Shown: positions 1-9,256 of the stretch, piece by piece
Numbering within the stretch: position 1 is the stretch's first letter
How the letters are laid out: every line of letters starts with the position of its first letter
Assembly: GCA_028285445.1 (NCBI GenBank)
Contig: JANQPQ010000032.1
Coordinates: 112,669 to 176,668, forward strand
From: Cyclobacteriaceae bacterium
Lineage (GTDB): Bacteria > Bacteroidota > Bacteroidia > Cytophagales > Cyclobacteriaceae
Length of the DNA stretch: 64,000 nt
Reading direction: 5' to 3'
The notes under the pieces: model-generated
Databases searched by the model: none
What the model was told of the DNA's origin: nothing
Seen by the model: only the letters and a program-made list of their open reading frames with translations
Translations under genes and position numbers: made by a program

Positions 1-1684
1 AGGTGCGATGTTCCATCAATTTGTTCAGGGCCTGCTGTACTAATTTTTCAGATTCTGAATCCAGTGCGGATGTTGCTTCATCCAGAACAAGTATTTGCGG
101 ATTCTTGAGAATGGCCCTGGCGATGCTAAGACGTTGTCTTTGACCACCGGAGAGTTTGGTACCCCGCTCGCCAATGACGGTTTGGTAACCTTGTTCGTTG
201 TCCATTATGAAGTCGTGGGCATTGGCGATTTTCGCTGCTTTCTCAACATCTTCATCACGGGGGTTATCAACACCAAAAGCTATGTTGTTGTAAATAGTAT
301 CGTTAAAAAGTATAGACTCTTGCGTTACAATGCCCATTTGCCTTCTTAGAGATTCAATGGAGTATTCCTTTAGCGAGATACCATCAATTTCAACGCTGCC
401 TTCAGTTGGATCATAAAAGCGAGGAACAAGGTCAGCCAATGTTGATTTACCGCCCCCAGACTGACCCACGAGTGCTACTGTCTGCCCCTTCTCTATTCGC
501 AAATCAATGTTTTTAAGAACATTTTCACCTCCGTAGGAGAAGGAAACATCTTTAAACTCAATTGCCGATTCAAATGCCGGTAGTTCTTTAGCATCAGGCT
601 TGTCCTTAATCGTCGGTTCGGAGTCAATTACTTCAAATATTCTTCGTGATGAAGCCAAACCCTTTTGTATATCACCCAATCCTTTTGAGAAAGCTTTGGA
701 TGGATTTAGAATTTGAGAGTAAATAGCGATATAAGTAATGAATTGACTGGCAGACAACGTCTCATCCGCAGGATCCAAAACGAGTGAACCACCATAGTAT
801 AATATTCCTGCGACCACCATCACACCCAAAACCTCCGACAGGGGAGAGGATAGTTCGTTCTTATACGCCATCGAAAGGTTAACCCTTTTATGATGGTCTA
901 TTTCCGAGTAGAATTTTCTTCTAATAAAGCGCTCAGCAGTAAAGGCTTTAATTACCCGCATGCCACCTAGGGTTTCATCAACAATGCTAATAATCCTACC
1001 GAGTGATTCCTGACTTTGGATGGCCTTCTTTTTTAGACGCCTAATGATTTCTGCAATTACTCCTCCGGTAATTGGCAAAAGTACCAATGTAAAAACGGTG
1101 AGCTTAACGGAAATGACAAACAGAACCAGGAAGTACACTGTGATCGTTAGTGGTTCTCTGATCAGAGAGCGGAGCGTGTGCATGATTGTAAGTTCCACCT
1201 CATGCATGTCGTTACTCATTCGTGAAATAAGATCGCCCCTCTTTTCATTGGTAAAAAAACCAATGTGAAGCCTGCTTACTGATTCGTAGATCTTGTACCT
1301 AATGTTGCGAACAAGTTTTGTGCGTAAGTGAGCAGTGACAATGCCAGCCAGGTACCTGAAAAAATTGGTTAGGAACACTGAGGATATAAGCAGCATACAG
1401 ATGAAAAGTAAAGCCCTGAGCTTTCCAAACTGCTGGATTACATCAACGAAATAATAATTAAACAAGCTAAGAATATAATCAAGGCTGAATGCAAACGAAG
1501 GCTTGGTGGCCAGGGCTTGCAGTTGAGTAGGATCTACCTGGTCGAATAACACATCCAGCATAGGTATGATCATAGCAAAATTGGCCACGCTAAAGAGGAT
1601 GCCCAATAGCATAAAAATACCGTATGCGGGAAGGTACCTGCTTAGTGGTTTGGCGTAAGAAAAGATCCTGAAGATTGCCTTCAT
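1..1684 (-). CDS. ABC transporter, fused permease and ATPase (MsbA-like), 3' end cut by window edge
   Basis: This is a half-size ABC exporter with the membrane domain first and the nucleotide-binding domain second, as in MsbA and other lipid or drug exporters of the inner membrane. It starts at the ATG complementary to 1682-1684 (MKAIFRIFSYAKPL). The first ~330 residues hold several hydrophobic stretches. Walker A (GQSGGGKST) lies near residue 410, the signature LSGGQRQRLSIARAI near 511, and Walker B (ILVLDEATSALDSE) near 530. About 561 codons are present. The family is usually near 600, so roughly 40 C-terminal residues lie outside the window. The fused, homodimer-type architecture and envelope-gene neighbourhood suggest lipid A or glycolipid flipping, but the substrate is inference; multidrug export is equally possible. 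Confidence 0.93.
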   Translation of the reverse strand, partial: MKAIFRIFSYAKPLSRYLPAYGIFMLLGILFSVANFAMIIPMLDVLFDQVDPTQLQALATKPSFAFSLDYILSLFNYYFVDVIQQFGKLRALLFICMLLISSVFLTNFFRYLAGIVTAHLRTKLVRNIRYKIYESVSRLHIGFFTNEKRGDLISRMSNDMHEVELTIMHTLRSLIREPLTITVYFLVLFVISVKLTVFTLVLLPITGGVIAEIIRRLKKKAIQSQESLGRIISIVDETLGGMRVIKAFTAERFIRRKFYSEIDHHKRVNLSMAYKNELSSPLSEVLGVMVVAGILYYGGSLVLDPADETLSASQFITYIAIYSQILNPSKAFSKGLGDIQKGLASSRRIFEVIDSEPTIKDKPDAKELPAFESAIEFKDVSFSYGGENVLKNIDLRIEKGQTVALVGQSGGGKSTLADLVPRFYDPTEGSVEIDGISLKEYSIESLRRQMGIVTQESILFNDTIYNNIAFGVDNPRDEDVEKAAKIANAHDFIMDNEQGYQTVIGERGTKLSGGQRQRLSIARAILKNPQILVLDEATSALDSESEKLVQQALNKLMEHRT

Positions 1685-1723
1685 AAAACGGCTTCTACGG
1701 GCCCAAAGTTAGCCTAAAGGGCC

Positions 1724-3448
1724 CTAAAACTCATGAAAACGTTGTGGAATGTTAAGCCTAAGGGCGATAGTCAAAACCAGGTTGTCAATGCTGTTTTGAG
1801 GTAGCTCACTGCTGAGGTCGCGATAAGTAAATGACCCATCAACAAAGAAATTATGCCTTAACTGGTAAGAGGCAGTCATATTGAGGAAAAGCAAATCAGT
1901 AGCCAAACCTTGCCCAATAAAGTGACCTAAGTCTTGCTCGGCACCTTGCCTTTCGCGGGTGCGATTATCTAATAACACATCGGCTCCCCAATTAACCCCC
2001 AATGTATCAGCCCCGTACTCAGCGAGAATAAGTTTGCCTGTGAGGCTTAGTTTCGGTAAAGGTTGATATCGTACTATTCCAACCAACTCATTGAAATTAG
2101 CTCCCAATGGATGTGCCAGGGGTTGGCGGTAGTGTGCGTAGCTCGTGTAAATAGTTTGATGCGAATAAGTATAGGGGCGCACGGTATTGTACTCAAGTTG
2201 CAGGTCCAGGTTGGGAATTTTGAAGGCGTTAAAATACTTGGCACCAATTTGGAACCCGAACTTGTTACCCCACCATCCATCGCCTGCCAGCACTTCACTA
2301 AGGAAGAACTCATCAATCACCGCTTGCCCATAGAGGTTTAAGGACCTATTCACTCTCCAGTTGAAATCCATGCCGAGAATAGCATTGTCGACACTGCCAT
2401 TTTGCTGCTCAATGGCTCGGTAGAATATTATGGGATTTAGGTAGTTCAGATCATAGCTATTATTACCGACTGAATCTTCCCTGCCAAAATTAATGGCTTC
2501 GAAAAGACCAATATTCAGTTTGGGGTTTATGTTAATGCTTAGATGATGGAAAGTCATGTATTTTTCCGGGAACCTGCGGCCAGATAAAGACCCGGAGGAA
2601 ATGCCAAAAGCGTCGGCTCTCATCTGGGTGAAGAGGTTGGTGTATTGGAGCTTCCAAACTTTAGTGTTAAGCTTGAGAAATAAATAGGGGGGTGCAAAGT
2701 CAGACAGAATTAAAGAGCGGTATCCATTTCCAACGAAGAACCTGTCATGCCCAAATTGCAAATTGATATGCCTGGTTGCATTAACGCTCATATATCCACG
2801 TGCATGGAAAAAATCATATCCCTCGATTCGATAACCCTTCCAAAATCCTTCGTGAGGAACAACTCCTCTTTCCCTGGTCCAGTTCCTTACATAAAGAGGA
2901 AACCGGGCCTGGTTCTCTCCTAAAAAGCTGTAGAAACCTACTTTTCCATCAATTTCGCCATGTAATTCTACCCCCCGGGTGTTGATGAAAGTGTTCCGGT
3001 TGTCATTGGATACCTGGCCGACACTAAGATGCAACACAGGTTTTACCCTAAGCAAAAACTCGGGCTCTTTGACGCTATATAAATCAGGTTTGGTTTTATA
3101 AAAGCGCTTCCAGAATGGTTTGGCTGACAGGTGGGTTTCGGAGTCCAGAAGTTCCCAATTGTCATTGGCCAGGTACAAGTGGTTAAAGGCATCAACCGGA
3201 CTAGCCGAATCACTGGAAGAGCTGTCAACCACGGTGGCTATTTCCCTTCTGGTATAGGGCTTAAATGTGGTATGAAAATTATCAAGAGACTGGCCATGTT
3301 TGTTTATGAGCCGATCGAGTAAGTGATAATAGTTGCGGTCCCATGGCGCATTTGTGCCCTGTGAATAGCCTGCAACAGAGAAGGCAACAGCAATAATGGA
3401 GCATAATATGGGTATTCTATTCTTCACGAATCCTGCCAAGATAACCAA
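1724..3448 (-). CDS. Capsule-assembly Wzi / RemB-like outer-membrane beta-barrel protein
   Basis: A 574-residue exported protein. The N-terminus has a signal-peptide-like hydrophobic stretch (ILCSIIAVAFSVAGYSQG), so the mature protein probably begins near residue 32. The rest is rich in aromatic, alternating strands typical of an outer-membrane barrel. The motif FGHDRFFVGNGYRSLILSD and the length fit the Wzi-like capsule-assembly family, whose Flavobacterium member RemB is linked to gliding. It lies 39 bases downstream of the ABC exporter on the same strand and may share its transcript, read before it. The family assignment is from remembered motif patterns, so the role in surface polysaccharide attachment or gliding is inference. 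Confidence 0.7.
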   Translation of the reverse strand: MVILAGFVKNRIPILCSIIAVAFSVAGYSQGTNAPWDRNYYHLLDRLINKHGQSLDNFHTTFKPYTRREIATVVDSSSSDSASPVDAFNHLYLANDNWELLDSETHLSAKPFWKRFYKTKPDLYSVKEPEFLLRVKPVLHLSVGQVSNDNRNTFINTRGVELHGEIDGKVGFYSFLGENQARFPLYVRNWTRERGVVPHEGFWKGYRIEGYDFFHARGYMSVNATRHINLQFGHDRFFVGNGYRSLILSDFAPPYLFLKLNTKVWKLQYTNLFTQMRADAFGISSGSLSGRRFPEKYMTFHHLSININPKLNIGLFEAINFGREDSVGNNSYDLNYLNPIIFYRAIEQQNGSVDNAILGMDFNWRVNRSLNLYGQAVIDEFFLSEVLAGDGWWGNKFGFQIGAKYFNAFKIPNLDLQLEYNTVRPYTYSHQTIYTSYAHYRQPLAHPLGANFNELVGIVRYQPLPKLSLTGKLILAEYGADTLGVNWGADVLLDNRTRERQGAEQDLGHFIGQGLATDLLFLNMTASYQLRHNFFVDGSFTYRDLSSELPQNSIDNLVLTIALRLNIPQRFHEF

Positions 3449-3541
3449 AACATCCTTGGGTATAACCCTCTTGAATACATATCGGGATATATACGTAACA
3501 GCTAGGATCCGATTTTACCTACATCTTTCTTTTAACCTCTG

Positions 3542-3572
3542 TTTTTTAATTGGCTAAATGTTGGTAACTTTG
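3542..3572 (+). promoter_or_regulatory. Candidate Bacteroidota promoter of rpmE2
   Basis: A -7 element TAACTTTG at 3565-3572 matches the Bacteroidota consensus TAnnTTTG. Nineteen bases upstream lies TTTT (3542-3545) in place of TTTG. It sits 28 bases before the rpmE2 start. The upstream half is imperfect. Confidence 0.45.
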
Positions 3573-3600
3573 TGCCTCTTTTGAGAAAAAGGAATTAGTA

Positions 3601-3846
3601 ATGAAGAAAGATATACATCCCGACTATAAAGAAGTGGTTTTCTTTGATACTTCAAGTGAGTACAAGTTTCTCACCAAGTCAACGATGACCTCAGACGAAA
3701 CTATTAAGTGGGAAGATGGTAATGAATACCCACTGATAAAAATTGAGGTAAGTTCTGCATCTCATCCATTCTTTACAGGCAAGAAGCTCTTTGTAGATAC
3801 TGCTGGTCGTGTGGAGAAGTTCAACAAGAGATACAAGAAGAAGTAA
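3601..3846 (+). CDS. rpmE2: 50S ribosomal protein L31, type B
   Basis: An 81-residue L31 of the type B (zinc-independent) class. The N-terminus [16 protein letters not shown] and the HPFFTGKK segment are diagnostic. No CxxC zinc-binding cysteines are present, which separates it from type A L31. It is a component of the large subunit and contributes to the bridge to the small subunit. The gene stands alone with its own promoter candidate and a terminator hairpin 20 bases after the stop. In many bacteria type B copies are used under zinc limitation; in Bacteroidota it is often the only L31. Whether a type A copy exists elsewhere cannot be judged here. Confidence 0.97.
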   Translation: MKKDIHPDYKEVVFFDTSSEYKFLTKSTMTSDETIKWEDGNEYPLIKIEVSSASHPFFTGKKLFVDTAGRVEKFNKRYKKK

Positions 3847-3866
3847 ATTTTACCTTCCAAGATATT

Positions 3867-3890
3867 AAGGCCTTTTACAAGGCCTTTTTT
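3867..3890 (+). terminator. Rho-independent terminator after rpmE2
   Basis: A perfect 6-bp stem, AAGGCC (3867-3872) with GGCCTT (3881-3886), encloses an 8-base loop and runs into a T-rich tract. Confidence 0.8.
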
Positions 3891-3981
3891 ATTCCCCGAT
3901 TTTCAATCAATCTTAGGAGTTGCTTGTTAAAGAACCAGATTTCTACATATATTTCAAACTTAACCTAAACCACTGATTATC

Positions 3982-4794
3982 ATGGAACAATACACCCAGA
4001 TGGCCTTAGACATACTGCTTCAATATGGTCCAACATTGGTAATGGCCTTGTTGACACTTGTTATCGGTCTTTGGATCATCAATATGATGGTAAAAGGCAT
4101 CTTCAAGGTAATGGAGAAAAGGAATGTTGATGAATCATTGCGGCCCTTTCTAAAAAGCCTGCTGTCAACACTTTTAAAAATTATGCTGGTGATTTCTGTG
4201 ATCACTATGTTGGGCATAGAGATGACGTCGTTCATTGCCATTTTGGGTGCTGCGGGGTTAGCCGTTGGTATGGCACTATCGGGCACATTGCAGAACTTCG
4301 CAGGTGGGGTAATGATACTTTTGTTTAAACCTTTCAAAGTGGGAGATGTGTTAGAGGCACAAGGATATACTGGTAGCGTAAAAGAGATCCAGATTTTCAA
4401 TACCATTATGAAAACTCCGGACAACAAGACCATTATTATCCCCAACGGTGGTTTGTCTACAGGTTCTATGGTTAACTATTCTACAGAACCAACCCGCAGG
4501 GTAGATATAACATTCGGGATTGGTTACGACGATGATTTTAGAAAAGCAAAGGAAATCTTAAGCAGAGTTATAGCTGAAGACGAAAGAGTACTTAAGGATC
4601 CGGAGCCATTTGTTGCCGTAACGGCCCTGGCAGATAATTCAGTAAACATAGTAGTGAAGACCTGGGTAAATTCCGCAGATTACTGGGCAGTCTATCACGA
4701 CATGCACGAGAAAGTCAAATTGGCCTTCGATCAGGAGGGGATCAGCTTCCCATTCCCTCAAACGGATGTTCATTTATATAAGCAAGACGCTTAA
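3982..4794 (+). CDS. mscS: Small-conductance mechanosensitive channel, MscS family
   Basis: A 270-residue MscS-type channel, close to the minimal length of the family. It has three N-terminal membrane helices (about residues 12-35, 55-80 and 85-110). The third is the Gly/Ala-rich pore helix (AAGLAVGMALSGTLQNFAGG), followed by the conserved LLFKPFKVGD entry to the beta domain and a mixed alpha/beta C-terminal domain. It relieves turgor on hypo-osmotic shock in the inner membrane. The next gene begins 25 bases after its stop, so the two are probably cotranscribed. Confidence 0.96.
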   Translation: MEQYTQMALDILLQYGPTLVMALLTLVIGLWIINMMVKGIFKVMEKRNVDESLRPFLKSLLSTLLKIMLVISVITMLGIEMTSFIAILGAAGLAVGMALSGTLQNFAGGVMILLFKPFKVGDVLEAQGYTGSVKEIQIFNTIMKTPDNKTIIIPNGGLSTGSMVNYSTEPTRRVDITFGIGYDDDFRKAKEILSRVIAEDERVLKDPEPFVAVTALADNSVNIVVKTWVNSADYWAVYHDMHEKVKLAFDQEGISFPFPQTDVHLYKQDA

Positions 4795-4819
4795 TCAAAT
4801 CATAAATACCTCTCTGGAA

Positions 4820-5764
4820 ATGAAAAGTTCACTTAGAGTATTTCTAATCTCAATTCTAATTCTATTCTCCACCCGTGGCTTTAGCCAGGAAACACAACCC
4901 AGTGATACATCTTACTGGCAAAAGGGCCTGAAGGGCACACTTACTTTTACCCAAGTTAGCCTTTCGAATTGGGCCGCTGGGGGCCTGAATTCAATTGCGC
5001 TCAATTCCTTTGTCAATATGTATTTGCACCACAATAAAGACCGTATATCGTGGGAATCTAACCTGGACCTTTCATATGGTGTAATAGATCAGGAAGGGGA
5101 GTCGCTAAGAAAGACTGATGATAAGATTCAACTTCTTTCCAAATTCGGCTATCAGATTAGTGCAAGCAATAACAAGCTATACTGGAGTTCAGGGCTTGAT
5201 TTTAAGACGCAATGGGCCAGAGGTTTTGACTTCCCCAATGACTCCGTAAGTATTTCGCATTTCCTAGCCCCTGGCTACATCATCCTTACCACGGGTTTGG
5301 AATATAAGCCATCGAAAACCTTCCAATTACTTTTCTCACCGGTTACTGGAAAAATTACCATTGTAAATAACCAACGACTAGCCAATGCAGGAGCATTTGG
5401 CGTGGATGCGGCGGTACTTGATGGCAATGGCAACATCATAACCCCGGGGAAGAAGTCCAGATCGGAATTGGGTACCTTCATCAATGCCAACTTCAAGAAG
5501 GACATCATGGAGAATGTTAACCTGGAATCGCGGGCGCAGTTCTTTACTAATTATGTAGAGGATTTTGGCACCATCGATGTGAACTGGGAAGTTATTATTC
5601 TGATGAAGATCAATGAGTACCTCACTGCAACTTTGAGCACGCACTTGATTTTTGATAAAGACGTAAGGTTTGAACGTACAGATGATACGGGCACTATCAT
5701 AGGCACTGAACCACGTGTGCAATTCAAAGAGATATTCGGCATCGGATTGTCTTTCTCGCTTTAG
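4820..5764 (+). CDS. DUF3078 domain protein, secreted or outer membrane
   Basis: A 314-residue exported protein of the DUF3078 type. I place the start at the ATG at 4820 because it gives a good signal peptide (MKSSLRVFLISILILF ... GFSQ); an upstream in-frame ATG at 4766 lies inside mscS and would bury it. The signature region LTFTQVSLSNWAAGGLNSI follows the signal peptide, and the remainder alternates like an outer-membrane barrel. Members are common in Bacteroidota and have no assigned function that I know of. It follows mscS closely and is ended by a strong terminator. Confidence 0.88.
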   Translation: MKSSLRVFLISILILFSTRGFSQETQPSDTSYWQKGLKGTLTFTQVSLSNWAAGGLNSIALNSFVNMYLHHNKDRISWESNLDLSYGVIDQEGESLRKTDDKIQLLSKFGYQISASNNKLYWSSGLDFKTQWARGFDFPNDSVSISHFLAPGYIILTTGLEYKPSKTFQLLFSPVTGKITIVNNQRLANAGAFGVDAAVLDGNGNIITPGKKSRSELGTFINANFKKDIMENVNLESRAQFFTNYVEDFGTIDVNWEVIILMKINEYLTATLSTHLIFDKDVRFERTDDTGTIIGTEPRVQFKEIFGIGLSFSL

Positions 5765-5785
5765 GTTAGAAAACATCATTAGCGG

Positions 5786-5816
5786 GTCCCTCCAAGAAAT
5801 TGCGAGGGACTTTTTT
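5786..5816 (+). terminator. Rho-independent terminator after the DUF3078 gene
   Basis: A 7-bp stem, GTCCCTC (5786-5792) with GAGGGAC (5804-5810), is followed by six T. It ends 11 bases before the next start codon, so the downstream gene either starts very close to its own promoter or is expressed by readthrough. Confidence 0.85.
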
Positions 5817-5827
5817 ATTTTTACCAA

Positions 5828-7012
5828 ATGAACATAATCCTGTTTGATGACCAGGGCTTAAAAAGCAACCTCCTCCCACTCACCTACATCAGGCCAACTG
5901 CGCTTATAAGAGTTGGAATACTCACGATAAAAGAAAAGTGGGGGCAGTACCTGTCAGGAAAATTCAGTTTTCACACCGAGGATTATCTCTCAGTCAAGTT
6001 TCCGCCAGCATTGGAAAACGACAACTTGATGGTAAACGGAGCAGTGTGCCCCAACGCAGCATTAGTGCAAGAAATAAAGGGATTGTCAATGGGAGAAGGT
6101 CTTAAGAATGACGGGCAGGTAATAGCATTTCGCGGAGGTGAGGAGACCACGACAGACAATTCACAAATTGAATTTATAGAATATGGTGGGGACATTACTA
6201 TCATTAGCCAGCCATGGCAAATCTTCAAGGAGAATGGGGCTCAAATTCGAGCTGATTTTGAGCTAATTACCAACGGAAGAGAGTCGCAACCACTGATAGA
6301 TGAATATACCAAGGTTTACAATCAGGACTCAATATTTGTGGAAGAAGGGGTGGAGGTTAGGTCGGCGGTTCTGAATGCGGAATCCGGGCCTATATACCTG
6401 GGAAAAAACAGCGTGGTGCATGAAGGGGCCATAGTTAAAGGACCCTTTGGCCTCGGTGAGGGTAGCCACGTTAATATGGGGGCTAAAATAAAGGGAGATA
6501 GCACCATCGGGCCTTTTAGTAAGGTGGGAGGAGAAGTTAGTAACTCGGTTGTACTTGGTTATTCCAATAAGGCACACGACGGTTTTTTAGGCAACTCGGT
6601 AATAGGAGAGTGGTGTAACATCGGGGCAGATACAAACACCTCCAACCTGAAAAACAACTACGCCGATGTGAAGATCTGGGATTTCGCCTCTGGCAGATTT
6701 AAGGATACCGGTGAGACATTTTGCGGCCTTATTATGGGGGACCACTCCAAGAGCGGTATTAATACCATGTTTAACACGGGCACAGTGGTGGGTGTTAGCG
6801 CTAATATTTATGGCTCTGGCTTTCCCCGCAACTTTGTCCCTTCATTTGCTTGGGGTGGGGCTGCTGGCTTTACAACTTTTCAGATGAAAAAAGTCTTTGA
6901 AGTGGCGGAGAAGGTAATGGCCAGAAGAGGTCAAGAATTACAGGAAGAAGATAGAAAAATCCTCCAGCATATTTTTGACATCTCCCGGCACAATCGGGTT
7001 TGGGAAAGCTAG
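5828..7012 (+). CDS. Alternative GlmU: UDP-GlcNAc diphosphorylase / GlcN-1-P acetyltransferase-like protein
   Basis: A 394-residue protein of the Bacteroidota GlmU-like family (TIGR03991 type). The N-terminal half is a divergent nucleotidyltransferase (MNIILFDDQ, LLPLTYIRPTALIRVG). From about residue 165 a left-handed beta-helix of hexapeptide repeats follows (GPIYLGKNSVVHEGAIVKGP, GDSTIGPFSKVGGEVSNSV, GNSVIGEWCNIGADTNTSN). It probably makes UDP-GlcNAc for peptidoglycan and lipid A, acting in the cytoplasm. It lacks the classical LAAGxGTRM loop of standard GlmU, which is typical of this family. The preceding terminator suggests independent transcription. Confidence 0.85.
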   Translation: MNIILFDDQGLKSNLLPLTYIRPTALIRVGILTIKEKWGQYLSGKFSFHTEDYLSVKFPPALENDNLMVNGAVCPNAALVQEIKGLSMGEGLKNDGQVIAFRGGEETTTDNSQIEFIEYGGDITIISQPWQIFKENGAQIRADFELITNGRESQPLIDEYTKVYNQDSIFVEEGVEVRSAVLNAESGPIYLGKNSVVHEGAIVKGPFGLGEGSHVNMGAKIKGDSTIGPFSKVGGEVSNSVVLGYSNKAHDGFLGNSVIGEWCNIGADTNTSNLKNNYADVKIWDFASGRFKDTGETFCGLIMGDHSKSGINTMFNTGTVVGVSANIYGSGFPRNFVPSFAWGGAAGFTTFQMKKVFEVAEKVMARRGQELQEEDRKILQHIFDISRHNRVWES

Positions 7013-7013
7013 G

Positions 7014-7940
7014 TTAGTTGTTTTTTTGATCGATATTCCAATCGATTCCAAACCTCTTCTTTAGGTAGGGGGCAAGGGCACCTAATCCAATTTCTTTGCG
7101 CCTTTCATCTACATATGACGGCTCATGAATTTCTTCAGGCCAAAGTTTGCCATTCAAAAAGTGTTGTTGTGTTCCATAGAGTTGGCCTTTACCCTCATCT
7201 ACCAAAATGCGATCATGGATCTTTGCGTAACTCAGTGCATCTACCTCGCCAATTTCCAACATCTCAATTAACGTTGGCAAATACTTCAAGCGTGTCTCGT
7301 GGTTAGAGTGATTGATAATCAGGGCGGCTACATCGGCTGTAACCTCCGGGAACTCCGATCTTTTAGGCCAGCCATATTTGGCTATTAGTTCTTCAAGTAA
7401 AGCCAGGTTCTTACTCTTCTCCACTTCTCCGAAGTAGGTAAGCGGGTACAGCATGGGATTGACTGGGCCGCCGTTCATAATTTCTCTTTCCGCTTGCCTC
7501 TGGAAATATCTGAAGGCTTGATCGCGCATTACCATGAGCCACAGTGCCTCAGCAAACTCCCTGTTTCGTATGGCTCCGTTTTTGGCTTCATATTTATCGA
7601 CCTGATTGTTTTTCAAAGACTCCCACCTAGCATCAGTTGTCATGTGAAATAACTGTGAATCCATTATTACATATATGGAAGAATCCCCAGATAGGGCCTT
7701 TTTCATATATCGGAATGCCGTATCCAATCCCATGGGGTTATACATCAGCGCTGCCATTGTTGCAAGCTGGTAGGTGTTCTTGCCATCATTGGGGTTTTGC
7801 TCGTGTATGGCACGATAAGCCAGAAAGGCATTGTAGACGTCTCCCGCGTTTTTAAGGCTATCAGCTCTTTCAGTAGAAGCAGTTTGCGAAACTGCCGGAA
7901 CCACCAAAAGCCATAGTATAAGTATTGCTAGTGCTCTCAT
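7014..7940 (-). CDS. Secreted protein with TPR-like N-terminus and DUF6624-type C-terminal domain
   Basis: A 308-residue protein with a signal peptide (MRALAILILWLLVVPAVSQ). Residues ~30-100 look like a helical TPR-type region (NAGDVYNAFLAYRAIHEQNP, YQLATMAALM). The C-terminal part has the DUF6624 pattern: a YGWPKRSEFP segment, LIINHSNHETRLKYLP, and DRILVDEGKGQLYGTQQHF. The function of this domain is not known to me. It lies 9 bases downstream of the ExbB-like gene and is probably translated from the same message. Its stop nearly abuts that of the convergent GlmU-like gene. Confidence 0.75.
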   Translation of the reverse strand: MRALAILILWLLVVPAVSQTASTERADSLKNAGDVYNAFLAYRAIHEQNPNDGKNTYQLATMAALMYNPMGLDTAFRYMKKALSGDSSIYVIMDSQLFHMTTDARWESLKNNQVDKYEAKNGAIRNREFAEALWLMVMRDQAFRYFQRQAEREIMNGGPVNPMLYPLTYFGEVEKSKNLALLEELIAKYGWPKRSEFPEVTADVAALIINHSNHETRLKYLPTLIEMLEIGEVDALSYAKIHDRILVDEGKGQLYGTQQHFLNGKLWPEEIHEPSYVDERRKEIGLGALAPYLKKRFGIDWNIDQKNN

Positions 7941-7949
7941 TGTTTTAGA

Positions 7950-8339
7950 TTAATTGGTGGACGTACCTGTAGTTTTCAGCCGGTACTTGATGAGAATCCA
8001 AACTAACAAAGAGATAAGGTATACCATCAAGCCATACAATGTAGAAATCATGGATACCTTAAAGCCAGCTGCCATAATCGAAGGGTCAACTCCAGCAACG
8101 TTTGCAATGGCATCGAAAGCGTTGAACAAGCCTAGCAGTTGGCTAAGAATTCCAACAACAAGGGCCAAAAGCCCAATTGATTTAGACAGATTGCCGTGGT
8201 GATAAGCCTTACTGGATGTTGCCTGATTTGGTTGTGAAGACTTGGTAATAGCGGAAATGCTAAGAGCGATAACTGCTGTTAGGCACAGACTTATTATACC
8301 CATAAATACTGGCCCACCCGAAACGAATAGTTCAATCAT
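7950..8339 (-). CDS. Small MotA/TolQ/ExbB-like proton-channel protein
   Basis: A 129-residue membrane protein with an N-terminal helix (MIELFVSGGPVFMGIISLCL) and two further helices (residues ~53-75 and ~93-118). The segment KSIGLLALVVGILSQLLGLF, then DPSIMAAGFKVSMISTLYGL, resembles the conserved core of MotA/TolQ/ExbB proton channels. It is much shorter than ExbB (about 230 residues) and lacks the large cytoplasmic loop. No ExbD partner is adjacent. It could energise an envelope process, but the absence of a partner makes this weak. It heads a two-gene minus operon with its own promoter candidate. Confidence 0.65.
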   Translation of the reverse strand: MIELFVSGGPVFMGIISLCLTAVIALSISAITKSSQPNQATSSKAYHHGNLSKSIGLLALVVGILSQLLGLFNAFDAIANVAGVDPSIMAAGFKVSMISTLYGLMVYLISLLVWILIKYRLKTTGTSTN

Positions 8340-8358
8340 AATGTAAATCTTTTTTGTA

Positions 8359-8390
8359 CAAACATAGAAGGGTGGGGTGCTGACGGCAAT
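8359..8390 (-). promoter_or_regulatory. Candidate promoter of the ExbB-like / DUF6624 operon
   Basis: On the minus strand ATTG (complement of 8387-8390), a 20-base spacer and TATGTTTG (complement of 8359-8366) match the Bacteroidota -33/-7 pattern. It lies 20 bases upstream of the start codon. Confidence 0.55.
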
Positions 8391-8485
8391 GTCGAATCCG
8401 GCTATTAAGCTGTCGTTTAGGGGTGAATACTCTAAGGAAGTTTAAAAATTTCTCAATATTGAGGAGTAATTCACAATTAGCCCAA

Positions 8486-9256
8486 ATGCGCAGGAAAGAG
8501 CAAGTAATATTCTGGTTGATGACAGTGATAACCTTAACGGTGGGGTTCGGGCTTTATTCGAAAGACTATGAGGGTGCATTCTATTTTACCACAATGTTGA
8601 TGCCTGTGGTTTTTGGTACTTCCTACTTCTTCAACCATTTTTTAGTGCCAAGGTACTTATTGGCAGAGAGGTACCGAGAGTTTGCCCTATACCTTGTCTA
8701 TTGCATTATTATCTCTATTTACCTGGAGATGCTTGTTATCACCATTGCTTTCGTGGTTTTGGCCAATTTCAGGACAGAGCAAATGCCGGTGGTGGCAGAT
8801 GTATTGCTAATGGCTATGGTGCTCTACCTGGTGGTGTTCGTACATGGATTCATATTACTAATTCAAAGATGGAGGCTGGAGAAGCAAGAGAAGCAAAAAC
8901 TTATGGGACCCGTTGACAGTGACAAGCCTAGTTATGTTCTGTTACGTGTAAATAGAAAACAGCACCGGATGGATCCCGAAGAGATTATATATTTCGAAAG
9001 CCTGGGAGATTTTGTGCATGTACACACCTCCAAAGAGGTGCTAACCACTTATGAGAAAATTACAAGCCTTCAGAAGAAGCTTCCGGATTTTGTTAGAATT
9101 CACCGCTCATTTCTGGTTAATAGCATGCACATTCAGCGCTTTAACAACGAGGAAATATTTATGGAAAAGACTCAACTACCCTTTGGCAGAAAGTTTAAAT
9201 CGGAAGCTGTGGCTTTATTGACTAATGAAAATGGGGCTACTCAGTCCAGCTCATAG
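8486..9256 (+). CDS. Membrane-bound LytTR-family DNA-binding regulator
   Basis: A regulator with about four N-terminal membrane helices (residues ~8-135) and a C-terminal LytTR DNA-binding domain (about 160-250: LRVNRKQHRMDPEEIIYFES, FVRIHRSFLVNSMHIQ). It has no receiver domain, so it probably senses through the membrane part. I chose ATG 8486 (MRRKEQVIFW); an in-frame GTG at 8423 would add 21 residues and cannot be excluded. Its 3' end overlaps the convergent homogentisate dioxygenase gene by 20 bases. Target genes are unknown. A similar protein is encoded at 37295-38179. Confidence 0.85.
   Translation: MRRKEQVIFWLMTVITLTVGFGLYSKDYEGAFYFTTMLMPVVFGTSYFFNHFLVPRYLLAERYREFALYLVYCIIISIYLEMLVITIAFVVLANFRTEQMPVVADVLLMAMVLYLVVFVHGFILLIQRWRLEKQEKQKLMGPVDSDKPSYVLLRVNRKQHRMDPEEIIYFESLGDFVHVHTSKEVLTTYEKITSLQKKLPDFVRIHRSFLVNSMHIQRFNNEEIFMEKTQLPFGRKFKSEAVALLTNENGATQSSS

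Noticed and set aside
4020..4445. A 141-codon minus-strand frame opposite mscS
   Set aside because: It is the antisense of conserved MscS helices and shows no independent domain.
7950..8339. A complete ExbB-ExbD energy-transducing unit
   Set aside because: The protein is about half the ExbB length and no ExbD-like gene is adjacent.
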